29,322 nucleotides of DNA, taken from an uncultured bacterium. GTDB lineage: Bacteria; Bacillota; Clostridia; Lachnospirales; Lachnospiraceae. The notes beneath the pieces are model-generated. The model ran no database searches. It worked only from the letters and a program-made list of their open reading frames with translations, and was not told the DNA's origin. The DNA is taken from NCBI GenBank assembly GCA_905215405.1, contig CAJMQE010000048.1, forward strand, positions 1 through 29,322. Direction: 5' to 3'. Shown here in pieces: positions 9,001 to 16,183 of the stretch. Made by a program: the position numbers and the translations under genes. Within the stretch, counting starts at the first letter, position 1. Each line of letters starts with the position of its first letter.

Positions 9001-9655
9001 CTGCTGTTGCAAAGAAACCGATTTCATTGGCCTTAAGCCCTGCTATGCTCTGCGTCTTGACCTTCTCATCACTATAATCCGCGGTCGATGCCACATGATA
9101 AGTCGCCTGTCCTTCCGAAATCTCCAGTTTCAGATATATGGTATCACTTTTTACCGTCACATCGGAATTGACCTGAGATGCTCCACCACTTGTTTCTGTA
9201 TGATATCCATAACGGATCTGTCCCTTGTTACTGTCTGCATAAAGAGCAGCTGACGGACTTGTACTCTCAGTATCATTTCTTGCAATGATACCAGCCTGTC
9301 CACCTGCTGAATCCTCTGACAGCTGCACTTTTGTTGTAACTGTAATTGTTCCCTTTGCATTAAAAAAAGCATAATACAGGTCATCCTTTGCACTATCCTT
9401 ATCGAACTTCGTGCCTGAACCTGCTATGCTTATCTTTTGTGCCTCTTTATCGTATGTATAACTTCCCTTGTCTGTATGAGTACCAATTTCAGCCTCATTC
9501 CATTTCGTCGTCAGCGGATTACTAACGGATTCCGCTGCTCCCTCTGTCGTACCAGCATAGGTACGGACACCTGTTGAAACAGGTACCGATCCCATGACCA
9601 TACACCCCGCCAGAAGTACACCCAGTGCACTTTTTGCGATTTTTCTGTTTTTCAT
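6038..9655 (-). CDS. Surface-anchored pectinesterase (CE8) with Fn3 domains
   Basis: Predicted to remove methyl esters from pectin at the cell surface. Of 1205 residues: signal peptide about 1-35 (cleavage likely near TYA-GTT); two LamG-like beta-sandwich regions about 40-230 and 240-460; two fibronectin type III domains about 468-653; a linker domain; then a pectinesterase beta-helix about 755-1067 with FQDTL (about 893-897), GNVDFIYG (about 925-931) and LARPWG (about 992), which hold the two catalytic aspartates and the conserved Arg. A Glu/Ser/Thr/Lys-rich spacer leads to SPATGD (about 1167), a hydrophobic stretch and RKKK, an LPxTG-like sortase signal. The ATG at 9655 has AGGAGG six bases upstream; an in-frame start at 9688 is less likely. 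It is monocistronic, with its own promoter and terminator. LamG-like assignment is by general pattern only. Confidence 0.92.
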   Translation of the reverse strand: MKNRKIAKSALGVLLAGCMVMGSVPVSTGVRTYAGTTEGAAESVSNPLTTKWNEAEIGTHTDKGSYTYDKEAQKISIAGSGTKFDKDSAKDDLYYAFFNAKGTITVTTKVQLSEDSAGGQAGIIARNDTESTSPSAALYADSNKGQIRYGYHTETSGGASQVNSDVTVKSDTIYLKLEISEGQATYHVASTADYSDEKVKTQSIAGLKANEIGFFATAGVNAVFTDTKITSENTEDGITTKKVIWDSATGERIPSFTNSAEYGGTYTDAVQFSQEADGNVLKMTAVADESDKGTIRNNKNMDYMLFPQTTENDTISAQVRLSSMSKSTDKVGLFIGQFAFEAPNVRFSTLQFSKNMAAYPHYVNSAQAAGTSGDPKIGNLQMDTDYIMEYAKTADGPIVTFKDASGNVLGTTEELQDWSNYSPSLQPGSAVSYGLAFAGVTAEISNITITDASGYVVYDQNDYYIAKGVAPVVATIDSAAVSQDRDSIDLTWTASAGEGNTAYVVLVSKDGGEYKTAGISKTTSFSYQPDGDGTYQFRIYGKAGDINSATEAKESEKIAYVTPLAQPQLSAAGEDSAVELSWENVEQADQYLLYRAETKDGTYTQIETFAGDTLQYKDSDVTNEQPYYYYLTAVNTETKNTSNPSEIQQVLPTKGHTGKYVCEDGAAKFTVTSKSNDTVLTDQASVAGTIDTAGTLSLEVNGQITATKQVNADSPFSFSIPLSQTRNDVNLYLTDEQGKTTRKTFNFVRLERYDMLVDAAFTGDDGTIVNGVPCYATVGAAVKAVPSDNQKQVTIFIKNGQYQERVVVTSPYISLIGEDSIGTHIYASEAVADKSAATMWDRNCMYVDSTATGFTMENLTVENSYPYKNGTDEQADALCIVADQTICINVRLVSFQDTLLTDSRVKDETGNYAVTRQYFDKCYITGNVDFIYGAGTSVFHDCDIVARYTQYKADGCFSAARTYATTPIGFVFDSCRFMAEEGCTAGSYRLARPWGADASETFINCYMGSVIQDTGYGDMSGNSYQNARYAEYQTYGPEFVVNNDRPQLSSVQAEAYQAATVFGDFAYEKVLSGLYAKASQQDPETDPAKEKTTESGEEKSSEAETNSKKSEEQTAESKTAESQTAESQTTQEQSSKDVANDGSQSATDSTAGTLEESTVTTTVTAESPATGDRCDLAMWICALCLAMSAMVMTESFRKKKSISQK

Positions 9656-9747
9656 ATAAAACCCTCCTGCTACTTTCCGTCTGTACAAGAAGTACCTCCC
9701 ACAATACTTTTTTCCCCTACAGACATGTGATAAAACCCAGCAATAAA

Positions 9748-9777
9748 ATTATACAACTTTTACATATTTTTTGTACA
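9748..9777 (-). promoter_or_regulatory. Predicted promoter of the pectinesterase gene
   Basis: Minus strand: -35 TGTACA (9772-9777), 18-bp spacer, -10 TATAAT (9748-9753), giving a leader of about 85 nt. The -35 is only a partial match, so an activator may be needed. No clear cre site was found nearby. The rest of 9656-10001 holds the spoVG terminator and no gene. Confidence 0.5.
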
Positions 9778-9911
9778 TTATGTCCATAATTTAAAACTAC
9801 ATTTGTGCAATATCCTTTTTTTGTTTTACGAAACCTGCTTTCAAATATGACTCCCCAAAAGAAATATATGACAGCAAAGCAAATGCATCATTTACCGTAA
9901 GCGCACAAAAA

Positions 9912-9944
9912 AATACAGAGCAGGACTATTCCTGGCTCTGTATT
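9912..9944 (-). terminator. Intrinsic terminator downstream of spoVG
   Basis: AATACAGAGC (9912-9921) and GCTCTGTATT (9935-9944) form a perfect 10-bp stem with a further AGGA/TCCT pairing inside. On the minus strand a run of Ts follows. Confidence 0.8.
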
Positions 9945-10001
9945 ATTTTATAGATACTGTATTGCTTTTTGTTTGATTTACTGGCATGCCGGCATATTTA
10001 T

Positions 10002-10292
10002 TTATGCCTCTGCCTCATGATCTGCTTCCTGATTTGCATCAGCAGCTTTTTCAAATGCCTTAAGTACGACTCTCTGTAATCTGTCACGAGTCTCAGTGTT
10101 GATTGGATGTGCAATATCCCTGTACTCTCCATCTGTTGACTTTCTACTTGGCATTGCGATGAAAAGACCTTTTTCTCCTTCAATAACTTTGATATCATGA
10201 ACTACAAATTCATCATCGATTGTTACTGAAACTACTGCCTTCATTTTCCCTTCTTTTGTAATTTTTCTCACTCTTACGTCTGTAATATTCAT
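10002..10292 (-). CDS. spoVG: Septation/regulatory protein SpoVG
   Basis: SpoVG is a small nucleic-acid-binding regulator; in bacilli it affects septation and sporulation, in other Firmicutes it acts as a global regulator. The 96-residue product has the normal length and the near-invariant start MNITDVRVRKI, followed by KMKAVVSVTIDDEFVVHDIKV and FIAMPSRKSTDGEYRDIAHPI. The ATG at 10292 is preceded by GGAAGGGG at a suitable distance; the open frame back to 10343 is not family-like. A weak promoter (-35 TTGCTT 10346-10351, 17-bp spacer, -10 AATACT 10323-10328) lies in the gap behind glgD, so it may be transcribed alone or by read-through. It ends at a strong terminator. Presence of SpoVG does not by itself show that the organism sporulates. 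Confidence 0.96.
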   Translation of the reverse strand: MNITDVRVRKITKEGKMKAVVSVTIDDEFVVHDIKVIEGEKGLFIAMPSRKSTDGEYRDIAHPINTETRDRLQRVVLKAFEKAADANQEADHEAEA

Positions 10293-10384
10293 AGTCGAAC
10301 CCCTTCCATTGTATAACTGTTTAGTATTTTTATTATCTATCAATTAAGCAACTATTATTCTAGCAGCCCTCATGACAGTAATTT

Positions 10385-11506
10385 CTAATCCAGAAATGCC
10401 ATACTCTTCTCAACCACAATCCTGATATTCTCAGGATGACCAACATATTTGGTATTTGGTTTAATTGTGCCTCTGCTTTCAACGATACAGTTCTCTATAT
10501 ATGCATTATCTCCAATATAAGCATCATTTAGTATAATAGAATTCTTAATTACTGTATTATTTCCAACATATATTTTTTTAAACAATACTGAGTTCTCGAT
10601 GCAGCCATTTATGATGCAGCCACTGGAAATCAGACTGTTTTTGACACTCGCCCCATAATTATATTTTGCAGGTGGTAAATCATCCACCTTGGAATAAACA
10701 TCCGGATACTGCCTGAAAAAATAGTCCCTGATGTCTCTGTTCAGGAAATCCATATTCGTCTTATAATATGACTCCACAGTAGATATGTTACTCCAGTATG
10801 TATCGAGTTTATACCCGTAAATCCTCTTTAAATTTTTATATCTGACAAGAATATCTCTTACAAAATCATGTCTGTCCTCTTGTGCTGCCTTCTCAATCAG
10901 CTCAATCAGAAGTCTTCTTCGAATGACATAAACGCCAGTCGACACAATTGAAAGATCCGTCTCTATTGGCTTCTCATCAAATTCTGTGATCCGTCCCTCA
11001 TCATTCATGCTGACCAGACCAAATCTGTTAATATCCTGACAGTTATCCATTTTCTTTACCACAACTGTAATATCCGCTTTCTTTTCAATATGATATTCCA
11101 GCACCTTGCTGTAATCGAGCTTATAGACTCCGTCTCCCGATGCTATGACTACATAAGGTTCATGACTTGATTTTAGAAAATGCAGATTCTGATAGAGCGA
11201 GTCTGCTGTTCCCCTGTACCAGTAACTGCTCTCATTGGTAATCGTTGGTGTAAATACGAACAGACCACCCTGTTTTCTTCCAAAATCCCACCATTTGGAT
11301 GAACTCAGATGCTCATTTAAGGATCTTGCATTATACTGTGTAATGACGGCAACTTTCTGAATATGGGAGTTCGACATATTACTAAGTGCAAAATCTATAC
11401 TTCTGTAACTGCCTGCAATTGGCATTGCTGCAACTGCACGTTTATTGGAAAGTTCTCTCATCATCTTGTTATTTCCACCGGCCAAAACTATTCCTATCGC
11501 TCTCAT
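10385..11506 (-). CDS. glgD: Glucose-1-phosphate adenylyltransferase regulatory subunit GlgD
   Basis: GlgD is the paralogous partner of GlgC in Gram-positive ADP-glucose pyrophosphorylase, modulating the enzyme that supplies ADP-glucose for glycogen. It has 373 residues: nucleotidyltransferase fold at about 1-250 and a short left-handed beta-helix after that (repeats such as NSVLFKKIYVGNNTVIKNSIIL). The N-terminal nucleotide loop is degenerate (LAGGNNKMMRELSNKRAVAA) compared with GGQGSRLG in GlgC, as expected for a subunit with little catalytic activity. IASGDGVYKLDY matches the LSGDHIYKMDY stretch of GlgC. Its ATG overlaps the glgC stop (ATGA, 11503-11506), implying translational coupling and equal production. 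No glgA, glgB or glgP is nearby. Confidence 0.95.
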   Translation of the reverse strand: MRAIGIVLAGGNNKMMRELSNKRAVAAMPIAGSYRSIDFALSNMSNSHIQKVAVITQYNARSLNEHLSSSKWWDFGRKQGGLFVFTPTITNESSYWYRGTADSLYQNLHFLKSSHEPYVVIASGDGVYKLDYSKVLEYHIEKKADITVVVKKMDNCQDINRFGLVSMNDEGRITEFDEKPIETDLSIVSTGVYVIRRRLLIELIEKAAQEDRHDFVRDILVRYKNLKRIYGYKLDTYWSNISTVESYYKTNMDFLNRDIRDYFFRQYPDVYSKVDDLPPAKYNYGASVKNSLISSGCIINGCIENSVLFKKIYVGNNTVIKNSIILNDAYIGDNAYIENCIVESRGTIKPNTKYVGHPENIRIVVEKSMAFLD

Positions 11507-12777
11507 TCTTCGTCACCTGCCTTAATAATAATTCCTCCACTTACGAGTACTCCCTCTTCATAGTCGTCCACTTTGGTCTCCCCCGAGATCGCTGTATTTT
11601 TACCGATCTTCATATTCTCCGGAATAACTGATTTCTCCCCAATTGTAACCAGTCCGGAATTATAGATCTTTGGCAACATCACATTTGGAACTTCTTCTCC
11701 AATTCCTGTCTCTACGTTATCTCCAACTACAACTTCCTCGGCGATAATGGATTTATTAATTTTAGCATTTTTACCGATGACACTTCCCTGCATGATAATA
11801 GAGTCGTGGATCTCTGCTCCTTCTTCAATTACCACATTGGAACCGATGACGGAATTTACGACTTTTCCGTACACTTCTGTTCCTTCTCCGATAATACTCT
11901 TTTCAATGCAGGCATTCTCCGCGATGAACTGCGGCGGAACTGAATCCGTTCTGGTATAGATTTTCCAGAATTCTTCATAAAGATTAAATACGGGAACGAT
12001 ATCGATCAGTTCCATATTGGCTTCCCAGTAAGAACTCAGTGTTCCGACATCTTTCCAATATCCGTTATATTCATAAGCAAATATTCTGTTATTATTTTCA
12101 AAACAATACGGAATGACATGCTTGCCAAAATCACATTCTTTTTGATTCTTCAGCTTAATCAGTGCATCCTTTAACACTTTCCAGCTAAATATGTAGATTC
12201 CCATTGATGCCAGATTACTCTTTGGATGTTCCGGCTTCTCTTCAAATTCTGTGATCCTGTTCTGGTCGTCTGTGACAACAACGCCAAAACGACTTGCCTC
12301 TTCCATAGGTACTGGCATTGCGGCGATCGTAATATCCGCATTGTTCGCCTTATGATAATCGAGCATGATCTTATAATCCATCTTATATATGTGATCCCCC
12401 GATAAAATCAACACATAATCCGGATTGTATGCTTCCATATATTCCAGATTTTGATAAATTGCATTTGCAGTTCCGGTATACCACTCACTACACGTGCTTT
12501 TTTCATATGGCGGAAGTACCGTTACACCGCCTACGTTCCTGTCCAGATCCCACGGAATCCCAATTCCAATATGCGTATTCAGACGCAATGGCCTGTACTG
12601 TGTTAGCACTCCGACCGTATCAACTCCCGAGTTTATACAGTTGCTCAAAGGAAAATCAATAATCCTGTACTTTCCCCCAAACGCAACAGCCGGTTTTGCA
12701 ACTTTCGCAGTTAACACCCCTAACCGGCTTCCTTGTCCTCCTGCCAATAACATGGCAATCATTTCCTTCTTAATCAT
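11503..12777 (-). CDS. glgC: Glucose-1-phosphate adenylyltransferase catalytic subunit GlgC
   Basis: Catalyses ATP + glucose-1-phosphate to ADP-glucose + PPi, the committed step of bacterial glycogen synthesis. The 424-residue protein has the complete nucleotide loop LAGGQGSRLGVLTAKVAKPA (about residues 11-30), IIDFPLSNCINSG, the YTGTANAIYQN loop, LSGDHIYKMDY with the catalytic Asp, and FEEKPEHPKSNLASMGIY, followed by a beta-helix with hexapeptide repeats at about 290-400. The site AGAGGTGA precedes the ATG. It is first in a two-gene operon, overlapping glgD by 4 bp, and is read from a promoter about 140 bases upstream. The long leader holds only very short open frames and no riboswitch I recognise. 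Confidence 0.97.
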   Translation of the reverse strand: MIKKEMIAMLLAGGQGSRLGVLTAKVAKPAVAFGGKYRIIDFPLSNCINSGVDTVGVLTQYRPLRLNTHIGIGIPWDLDRNVGGVTVLPPYEKSTCSEWYTGTANAIYQNLEYMEAYNPDYVLILSGDHIYKMDYKIMLDYHKANNADITIAAMPVPMEEASRFGVVVTDDQNRITEFEEKPEHPKSNLASMGIYIFSWKVLKDALIKLKNQKECDFGKHVIPYCFENNNRIFAYEYNGYWKDVGTLSSYWEANMELIDIVPVFNLYEEFWKIYTRTDSVPPQFIAENACIEKSIIGEGTEVYGKVVNSVIGSNVVIEEGAEIHDSIIMQGSVIGKNAKINKSIIAEEVVVGDNVETGIGEEVPNVMLPKIYNSGLVTIGEKSVIPENMKIGKNTAISGETKVDDYEEGVLVSGGIIIKAGDEE

Positions 12778-12918
12778 GCTATCACCTCTGCTGTTAATTA
12801 TTTATAAATTCTCCATGCGAAAGAAAAGACCTTCACCTTTATCCCTTTGTATAAAAATTCCCCTGGATAAACAAACCCCAATACAACATTTGGTTTTTAA
12901 ACGTTCTATTTGATTCAT

Positions 12919-12946
12919 ATTATATCATACTAAAATGACAAGTAAA
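12919..12946 (-). promoter_or_regulatory. Predicted promoter of glgC-glgD
   Basis: Minus strand: extended -10 TGATATAAT (TATAAT at 12919-12924), 16-bp spacer, -35 TTTACT (12941-12946). It is the only strong match in the glgC side of the 12778-13349 divergent gap. Confidence 0.65.
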
Positions 12947-13028
12947 AGTTATTTTCCAAAATTTTACAAAATTTTACAAGTTTTTCTTTACAATTACATT
13001 TTCTGCGCTTTTAGACAGATACAATTAG

Positions 13029-13077
13029 CAATAGCTTATCCCATTATCTAATTATATTAGCTATTGTAGTAGATAAT
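13029..13077. other. Two interleaved palindromes between the glgC and murC promoters
   Basis: CAATAGCT (13029-13036) complements AGCTATTG (13059-13066), and ATTATCTA (13043-13050) complements TAGATAAT (13070-13077). The arms alternate A-B-A'-B', the topology of an H-type pseudoknot if transcribed, or of paired operators in DNA. The site lies outside both predicted promoters. The rest of the 570-bp gap is AT-rich with no gene seen. Confidence 0.35.
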
Positions 13078-13256
13078 TCCTATTTGTTTGAACTTTTTTT
13101 ATTATATTTACACTTCTTTCTTCATATATATATAGTATTTGAGAATTCATTTATATCTAAATTTTCATTTTTTCCTGTTCTTGACCACTTCATCGGAATA
13201 AATTCTGTCTGATGTATTTTTTCCTATTATTAATGTAGAAACTTTTATAAATTTAT

Positions 13257-13284
13257 TTGAATTTTCCTCATATAGGTTTATAAT
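13257..13284 (+). promoter_or_regulatory. Predicted sigma-A promoter of murC
   Basis: -35 TTGAAT (13257-13262), 16-bp spacer, -10 TATAAT (13279-13284), giving a leader of about 60 nt. A second TATAAT-like element lies at about 13293. Confidence 0.7.
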
Positions 13285-13349
13285 AAGAAGGATATAATTC
13301 AATTTTAAAAATAAATTAATTTAAATAACCAGAAAGGTATGTGGAGCAA

Positions 13350-14729
13350 ATGTACAAAATTAATTTTAGTAATCCAATTCATGTTCACTTTATCGGTATT
13401 GGCGGTATCAGCATGAGCGGATTGGCAAAAATTTTAAACCATAAAGGATTCAAAGTTTCAGGATCCGATTCCAGTGAATCAGCACTTACTGATGAATTAA
13501 GCAAGGAAGGATGTCATATTTCCTATCCTCAGAGCGCAGATAATATTTCAGAGGACATTAACCTCGTTGTATACACAGCCGCAATCAAATCTTCCAATCC
13601 AGAGCTGGCTAAGGCCTATGAACTGGGAATTCCAACGATCACAAGAGCTGAACTCCTTGGACAGATCATGAAGAACTTTGAAGTTGCTGTAAATGTTGCA
13701 GGAACACATGGTAAAACAACGACAACATCTATGGTCACAGAAATTCTGCTTGCTGCAGATGCAGATCCAACGATTTCACTTGGTGGTATGTTAGACAGCA
13801 TCGGTGGTAATGTAAGACTTGGACATTCCGATATTTTTGTTACAGAAGCATGTGAATATACGAACAGTTTCCTCTCATTCTTCCCAACAATCAATATTAT
13901 CCTGAATGTACAGGAAGATCATCTTGATTTCTTTAAAGATATCGATGACATCCGTAACTCCTTCAGACTTTTTACTGAAAAGCTTCCTGATAACGGAACG
14001 CTGATCATCAACAGTGATATTGATCACTACGAATATTTCTACCAGAATTCAAAGTGTAAGGTCATTACCGTAGGTTCTGATCCTGCTAAGAGCAAATACA
14101 GTGCTGCTGATATTACGTTTAATAAAGTTGGCTGCTGTACTTATACCTTACTGGTAGACGGTACCCCTGCCGGTACAATTGCATTAAATGTTCCAGGTAT
14201 CCACAATGTATACAATTCTCTTGCCGCTATTGCACTTGGATATGAACTGCATATTCCATTTGATACGATCAAAAAGGGCCTGTTCACATTTGGTGGTACA
14301 AAGAGAAGATTCGAAAAGAAAGGTGTTTTAAATGGTGTAACTATTGTTGATGACTATGCACATCATCCAGATGAAATAGCAGCAACACTTGCATCCGCAC
14401 AGCACTATCCACATAACAACATCTGGTGCGTATTCCAGCCTCACACGTATTCGAGAACTAAAATACTTCTTGATCGTTTTGCAGCATCCCTGTCAAAAGC
14501 TGATAAAGTCGTTCTGGCAGATATCTATGCATCCAGAGAGACTGATACATTAGGCATCAGCTCCAAAGACCTGATGAATGAGATCAAAAAACTTGGCACC
14601 GAATGTTATTACTTCCCTTCTTTTAAAGAAATCGAAGAATTTTTACAAAAAAATTGTGTCAACGATGATTTGTTGATAACTATGGGCGCTGGCGATATTT
14701 ATAAAGTCGGTGAAGATCTGCTAAAATAA
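13350..14729 (+). CDS. murC: UDP-N-acetylmuramate--L-alanine ligase MurC
   Basis: MurC adds the first amino acid, L-Ala, to UDP-MurNAc in peptidoglycan synthesis. The 459-residue protein shows the N-terminal Rossmann motif FIGIGGISMSGLA (about 13-25), the ATP loop GTHGKTTTTSM (about 118-128), the central ligase region with LNVQEDHLDFF, and DDYAHHPDEIAATL (about 332-345) with the Mur-family conserved residues. The ATG at 13350 (MYKINFSNPIHVHF) was preferred because homologues begin this way; a GTG three codons upstream at 13341 follows AAAGG too closely but cannot be excluded. It has its own promoter. A DnaA-box region separates it from dnaD, and no strong terminator was seen, only a TGAGTG/CACTCA dyad at 14788-14808. 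Confidence 0.97.
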   Translation: MYKINFSNPIHVHFIGIGGISMSGLAKILNHKGFKVSGSDSSESALTDELSKEGCHISYPQSADNISEDINLVVYTAAIKSSNPELAKAYELGIPTITRAELLGQIMKNFEVAVNVAGTHGKTTTTSMVTEILLAADADPTISLGGMLDSIGGNVRLGHSDIFVTEACEYTNSFLSFFPTINIILNVQEDHLDFFKDIDDIRNSFRLFTEKLPDNGTLIINSDIDHYEYFYQNSKCKVITVGSDPAKSKYSAADITFNKVGCCTYTLLVDGTPAGTIALNVPGIHNVYNSLAAIALGYELHIPFDTIKKGLFTFGGTKRRFEKKGVLNGVTIVDDYAHHPDEIAATLASAQHYPHNNIWCVFQPHTYSRTKILLDRFAASLSKADKVVLADIYASRETDTLGISSKDLMNEIKKLGTECYYFPSFKEIEEFLQKNCVNDDLLITMGAGDIYKVGEDLLK

Positions 14730-14765
14730 GCCGTTTCATATTATAAACGAATTGTTATGAAGAAC

Positions 14766-14929
14766 TTATCCACATTATCCACATATTTGAGTGAATTTTA
14801 CACACTCAGATGTGTGGATTTCTTGTTTAAACATACACAATTAAAATTACAGTATTTAACATACATTTCATGACATATCCATGATTTATCCACATTATCC
14901 ACAAAAATTCAGGTGTTTTTTGTGGATAA
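14766..14929. promoter_or_regulatory. DnaA-box cluster upstream of dnaD-dnaI
   Basis: Five perfect matches to TTATCCACA: two head-to-tail with no gap at 14766-14774 and 14775-14783, an identical tandem pair exactly 120 bp on at 14886-14894 and 14895-14903, and one inverted copy (TGTGGATAA) at 14921-14929. Weaker matches lie at 14796-14804 and 14813-14821. The inverted box ends eight bases before the dnaD -35 element. A 14-base repeat, AAAAATTCRGGTGT, occurs on both sides of the last box. The arrangement supports binding of the initiator DnaA, probably for transcriptional control of the helicase-loader genes. Confidence 0.9.
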
Positions 14930-14937
14930 CCAAACTA

Positions 14938-14966
14938 TTTTCAAAAAAATTCGGGTGTGATATAAT
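14938..14966 (+). promoter_or_regulatory. Predicted promoter of dnaD-dnaI
   Basis: -35 TTTTCA (14938-14943), 17-bp spacer, -10 TATAAT (14961-14966) with an extended TG (TGATATAAT). Transcription would begin near 14973, close to the start codon. Confidence 0.7.
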
Positions 14967-14990
14967 ATGCCTACATTAGTTTGAAAGGCG

Positions 14991-16166
14991 ATGTTATTGA
15001 TGCAATCCATTATTTTAAGAAACAGATCCACAACCAATTCCACAATAATACCGAACATATTTATTGATAAGTACATGCCCGAAGCGAATGGAGAATTTGT
15101 AAAAATTTATCTCTATCTTCTTCGTTGCATTTCTGATGCACAACTGGAAGTAACTATTTCACTTCTCGCTGATAAGTTCAATCGTACGGAAAATGATGTG
15201 ATCCGTGCCTTAAAGTACTGGGACAAGCAGGGTCTCATCGAACTTGGGTTTAACCAGACCGGAACAAGTCTTACCACCATCTCTGTACTGGATGTGAACG
15301 AATATAATTCATCCAGTCAGGAATCTGCTTCCTCGAACATGAATAATCCGCTTGCAGATAACAGTATGGCTGCTGCCCGTGATTATTACGCTTTAGAACA
15401 ACCGGTTCCGAATGAAGAAGTACCTGTGATCGTTGATGCAATGCCTGCTCATCAGAGCAAACCCGTATATTCAGCGGCTCAGATCAAAGAATTTTCCGAA
15501 AAGGAAGAATTAAGTCAGCTGTTATACATAGCACAGAAATATCTGGGCAAAACATTAACATCAACAGAAACCAATTCAATCATCTATTTTTATGAAACTC
15601 TGAAGTTTCCATCTGATCTGATTGAATATCTGATTGAATACTGTGTATCCAGAGAGCATACCAGTATGCGTTACATAGAAAAAGTTGCACTCTCCTGGGC
15701 AGATGCCGGAATTATGACTGTTTCCCAGGCAAAGGAAGAATCCAGTGCATACTCAAAAAATACTTTTTCTATTATGAAAGCATTTGGCATTAATGGACGT
15801 AATCCTGGCAAGCGTGAAATGGATTACATCAACAAATGGAACGATATCTACTGCTTCAATTCTGAAATGATCATTGAAGCTTGCAACCGAACTCTCCAGG
15901 CCACTCATCAACCAAGTTTTGAATATGCTGATTCCATCCTTAACAAATGGCGTGAAAAAAATATTACACGTCTGAGCGAACTTAAAGAATTAGATGATGA
16001 ATTTGCAAAAGCAAAGCTGGCAAAGAAAAATCGTACAGCATCCCGTCCTAACAAGACTGCTGCACAACCATCAAACCGTTTTAACAACTTTAATCAGCGC
16101 AGTTATGATTATGATGCACTCGAAAAGCAGTTACTCGGTAACAACTCGTTGAAAAACAGATCATAA
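14991..16166 (+). CDS. dnaD: DnaD-domain primosome protein
   Basis: DnaD/DnaB-type primosome proteins remodel DNA at origins and restart sites and help load the replicative helicase. The 391-residue protein has an N-terminal winged-helix region (about 20-95, with LLADKFNRTENDVIRALKYW), a low-complexity linker, then two DnaD C-terminal-type helical domains: one from about 165 (LSQLLYIAQKYLGKTLT) ending in YIEKVALSWADAGI, and a second about 260-345 ending in YADSILNKWREKNI. The tail is Lys/Asn/Gln-rich. Two ATGs are possible: 14991, only 2 bases after AAAGG, and 15000, 11 bases after it. It is 17 bases upstream of the helicase loader gene, so the two are co-transcribed. Control by the upstream DnaA boxes is inferred. 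Confidence 0.9.
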   Translation: MLLMQSIILRNRSTTNSTIIPNIFIDKYMPEANGEFVKIYLYLLRCISDAQLEVTISLLADKFNRTENDVIRALKYWDKQGLIELGFNQTGTSLTTISVLDVNEYNSSSQESASSNMNNPLADNSMAAARDYYALEQPVPNEEVPVIVDAMPAHQSKPVYSAAQIKEFSEKEELSQLLYIAQKYLGKTLTSTETNSIIYFYETLKFPSDLIEYLIEYCVSREHTSMRYIEKVALSWADAGIMTVSQAKEESSAYSKNTFSIMKAFGINGRNPGKREMDYINKWNDIYCFNSEMIIEACNRTLQATHQPSFEYADSILNKWREKNITRLSELKELDDEFAKAKLAKKNRTASRPNKTAAQPSNRFNNFNQRSYDYDALEKQLLGNNSLKNRS

Positions 16167-16183
16167 TAAGGAGATATGAACTC

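Noticed and set aside
5750..9907. GTAAGCGCACA occurs on both sides of the pectinesterase gene and could be an attachment or target-site repeat
   Set aside because: An 11-base match within 29 kb is expected by chance, the left copy is part of a local inverted repeat, and there is no integrase or transposase.
10293..10384. Sigma-H promoter for spoVG as in B. subtilis
   Set aside because: GAATAAT is present, but an AGGA-type -35 at the right distance is not.
12778..12918. Riboswitch or leader peptide before glgC
   Set aside because: The 140-nt leader has only very short frames and no recognisable riboswitch core or terminator/antiterminator pair.
14730..14990. Chromosomal origin oriC
   Set aside because: The DnaA boxes are real, but dnaA, dnaN, rpmH and gyrase genes are absent, the region is only 260 bp, and sampled base composition shows no skew switch here. 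A DnaA-controlled promoter is the simpler reading.
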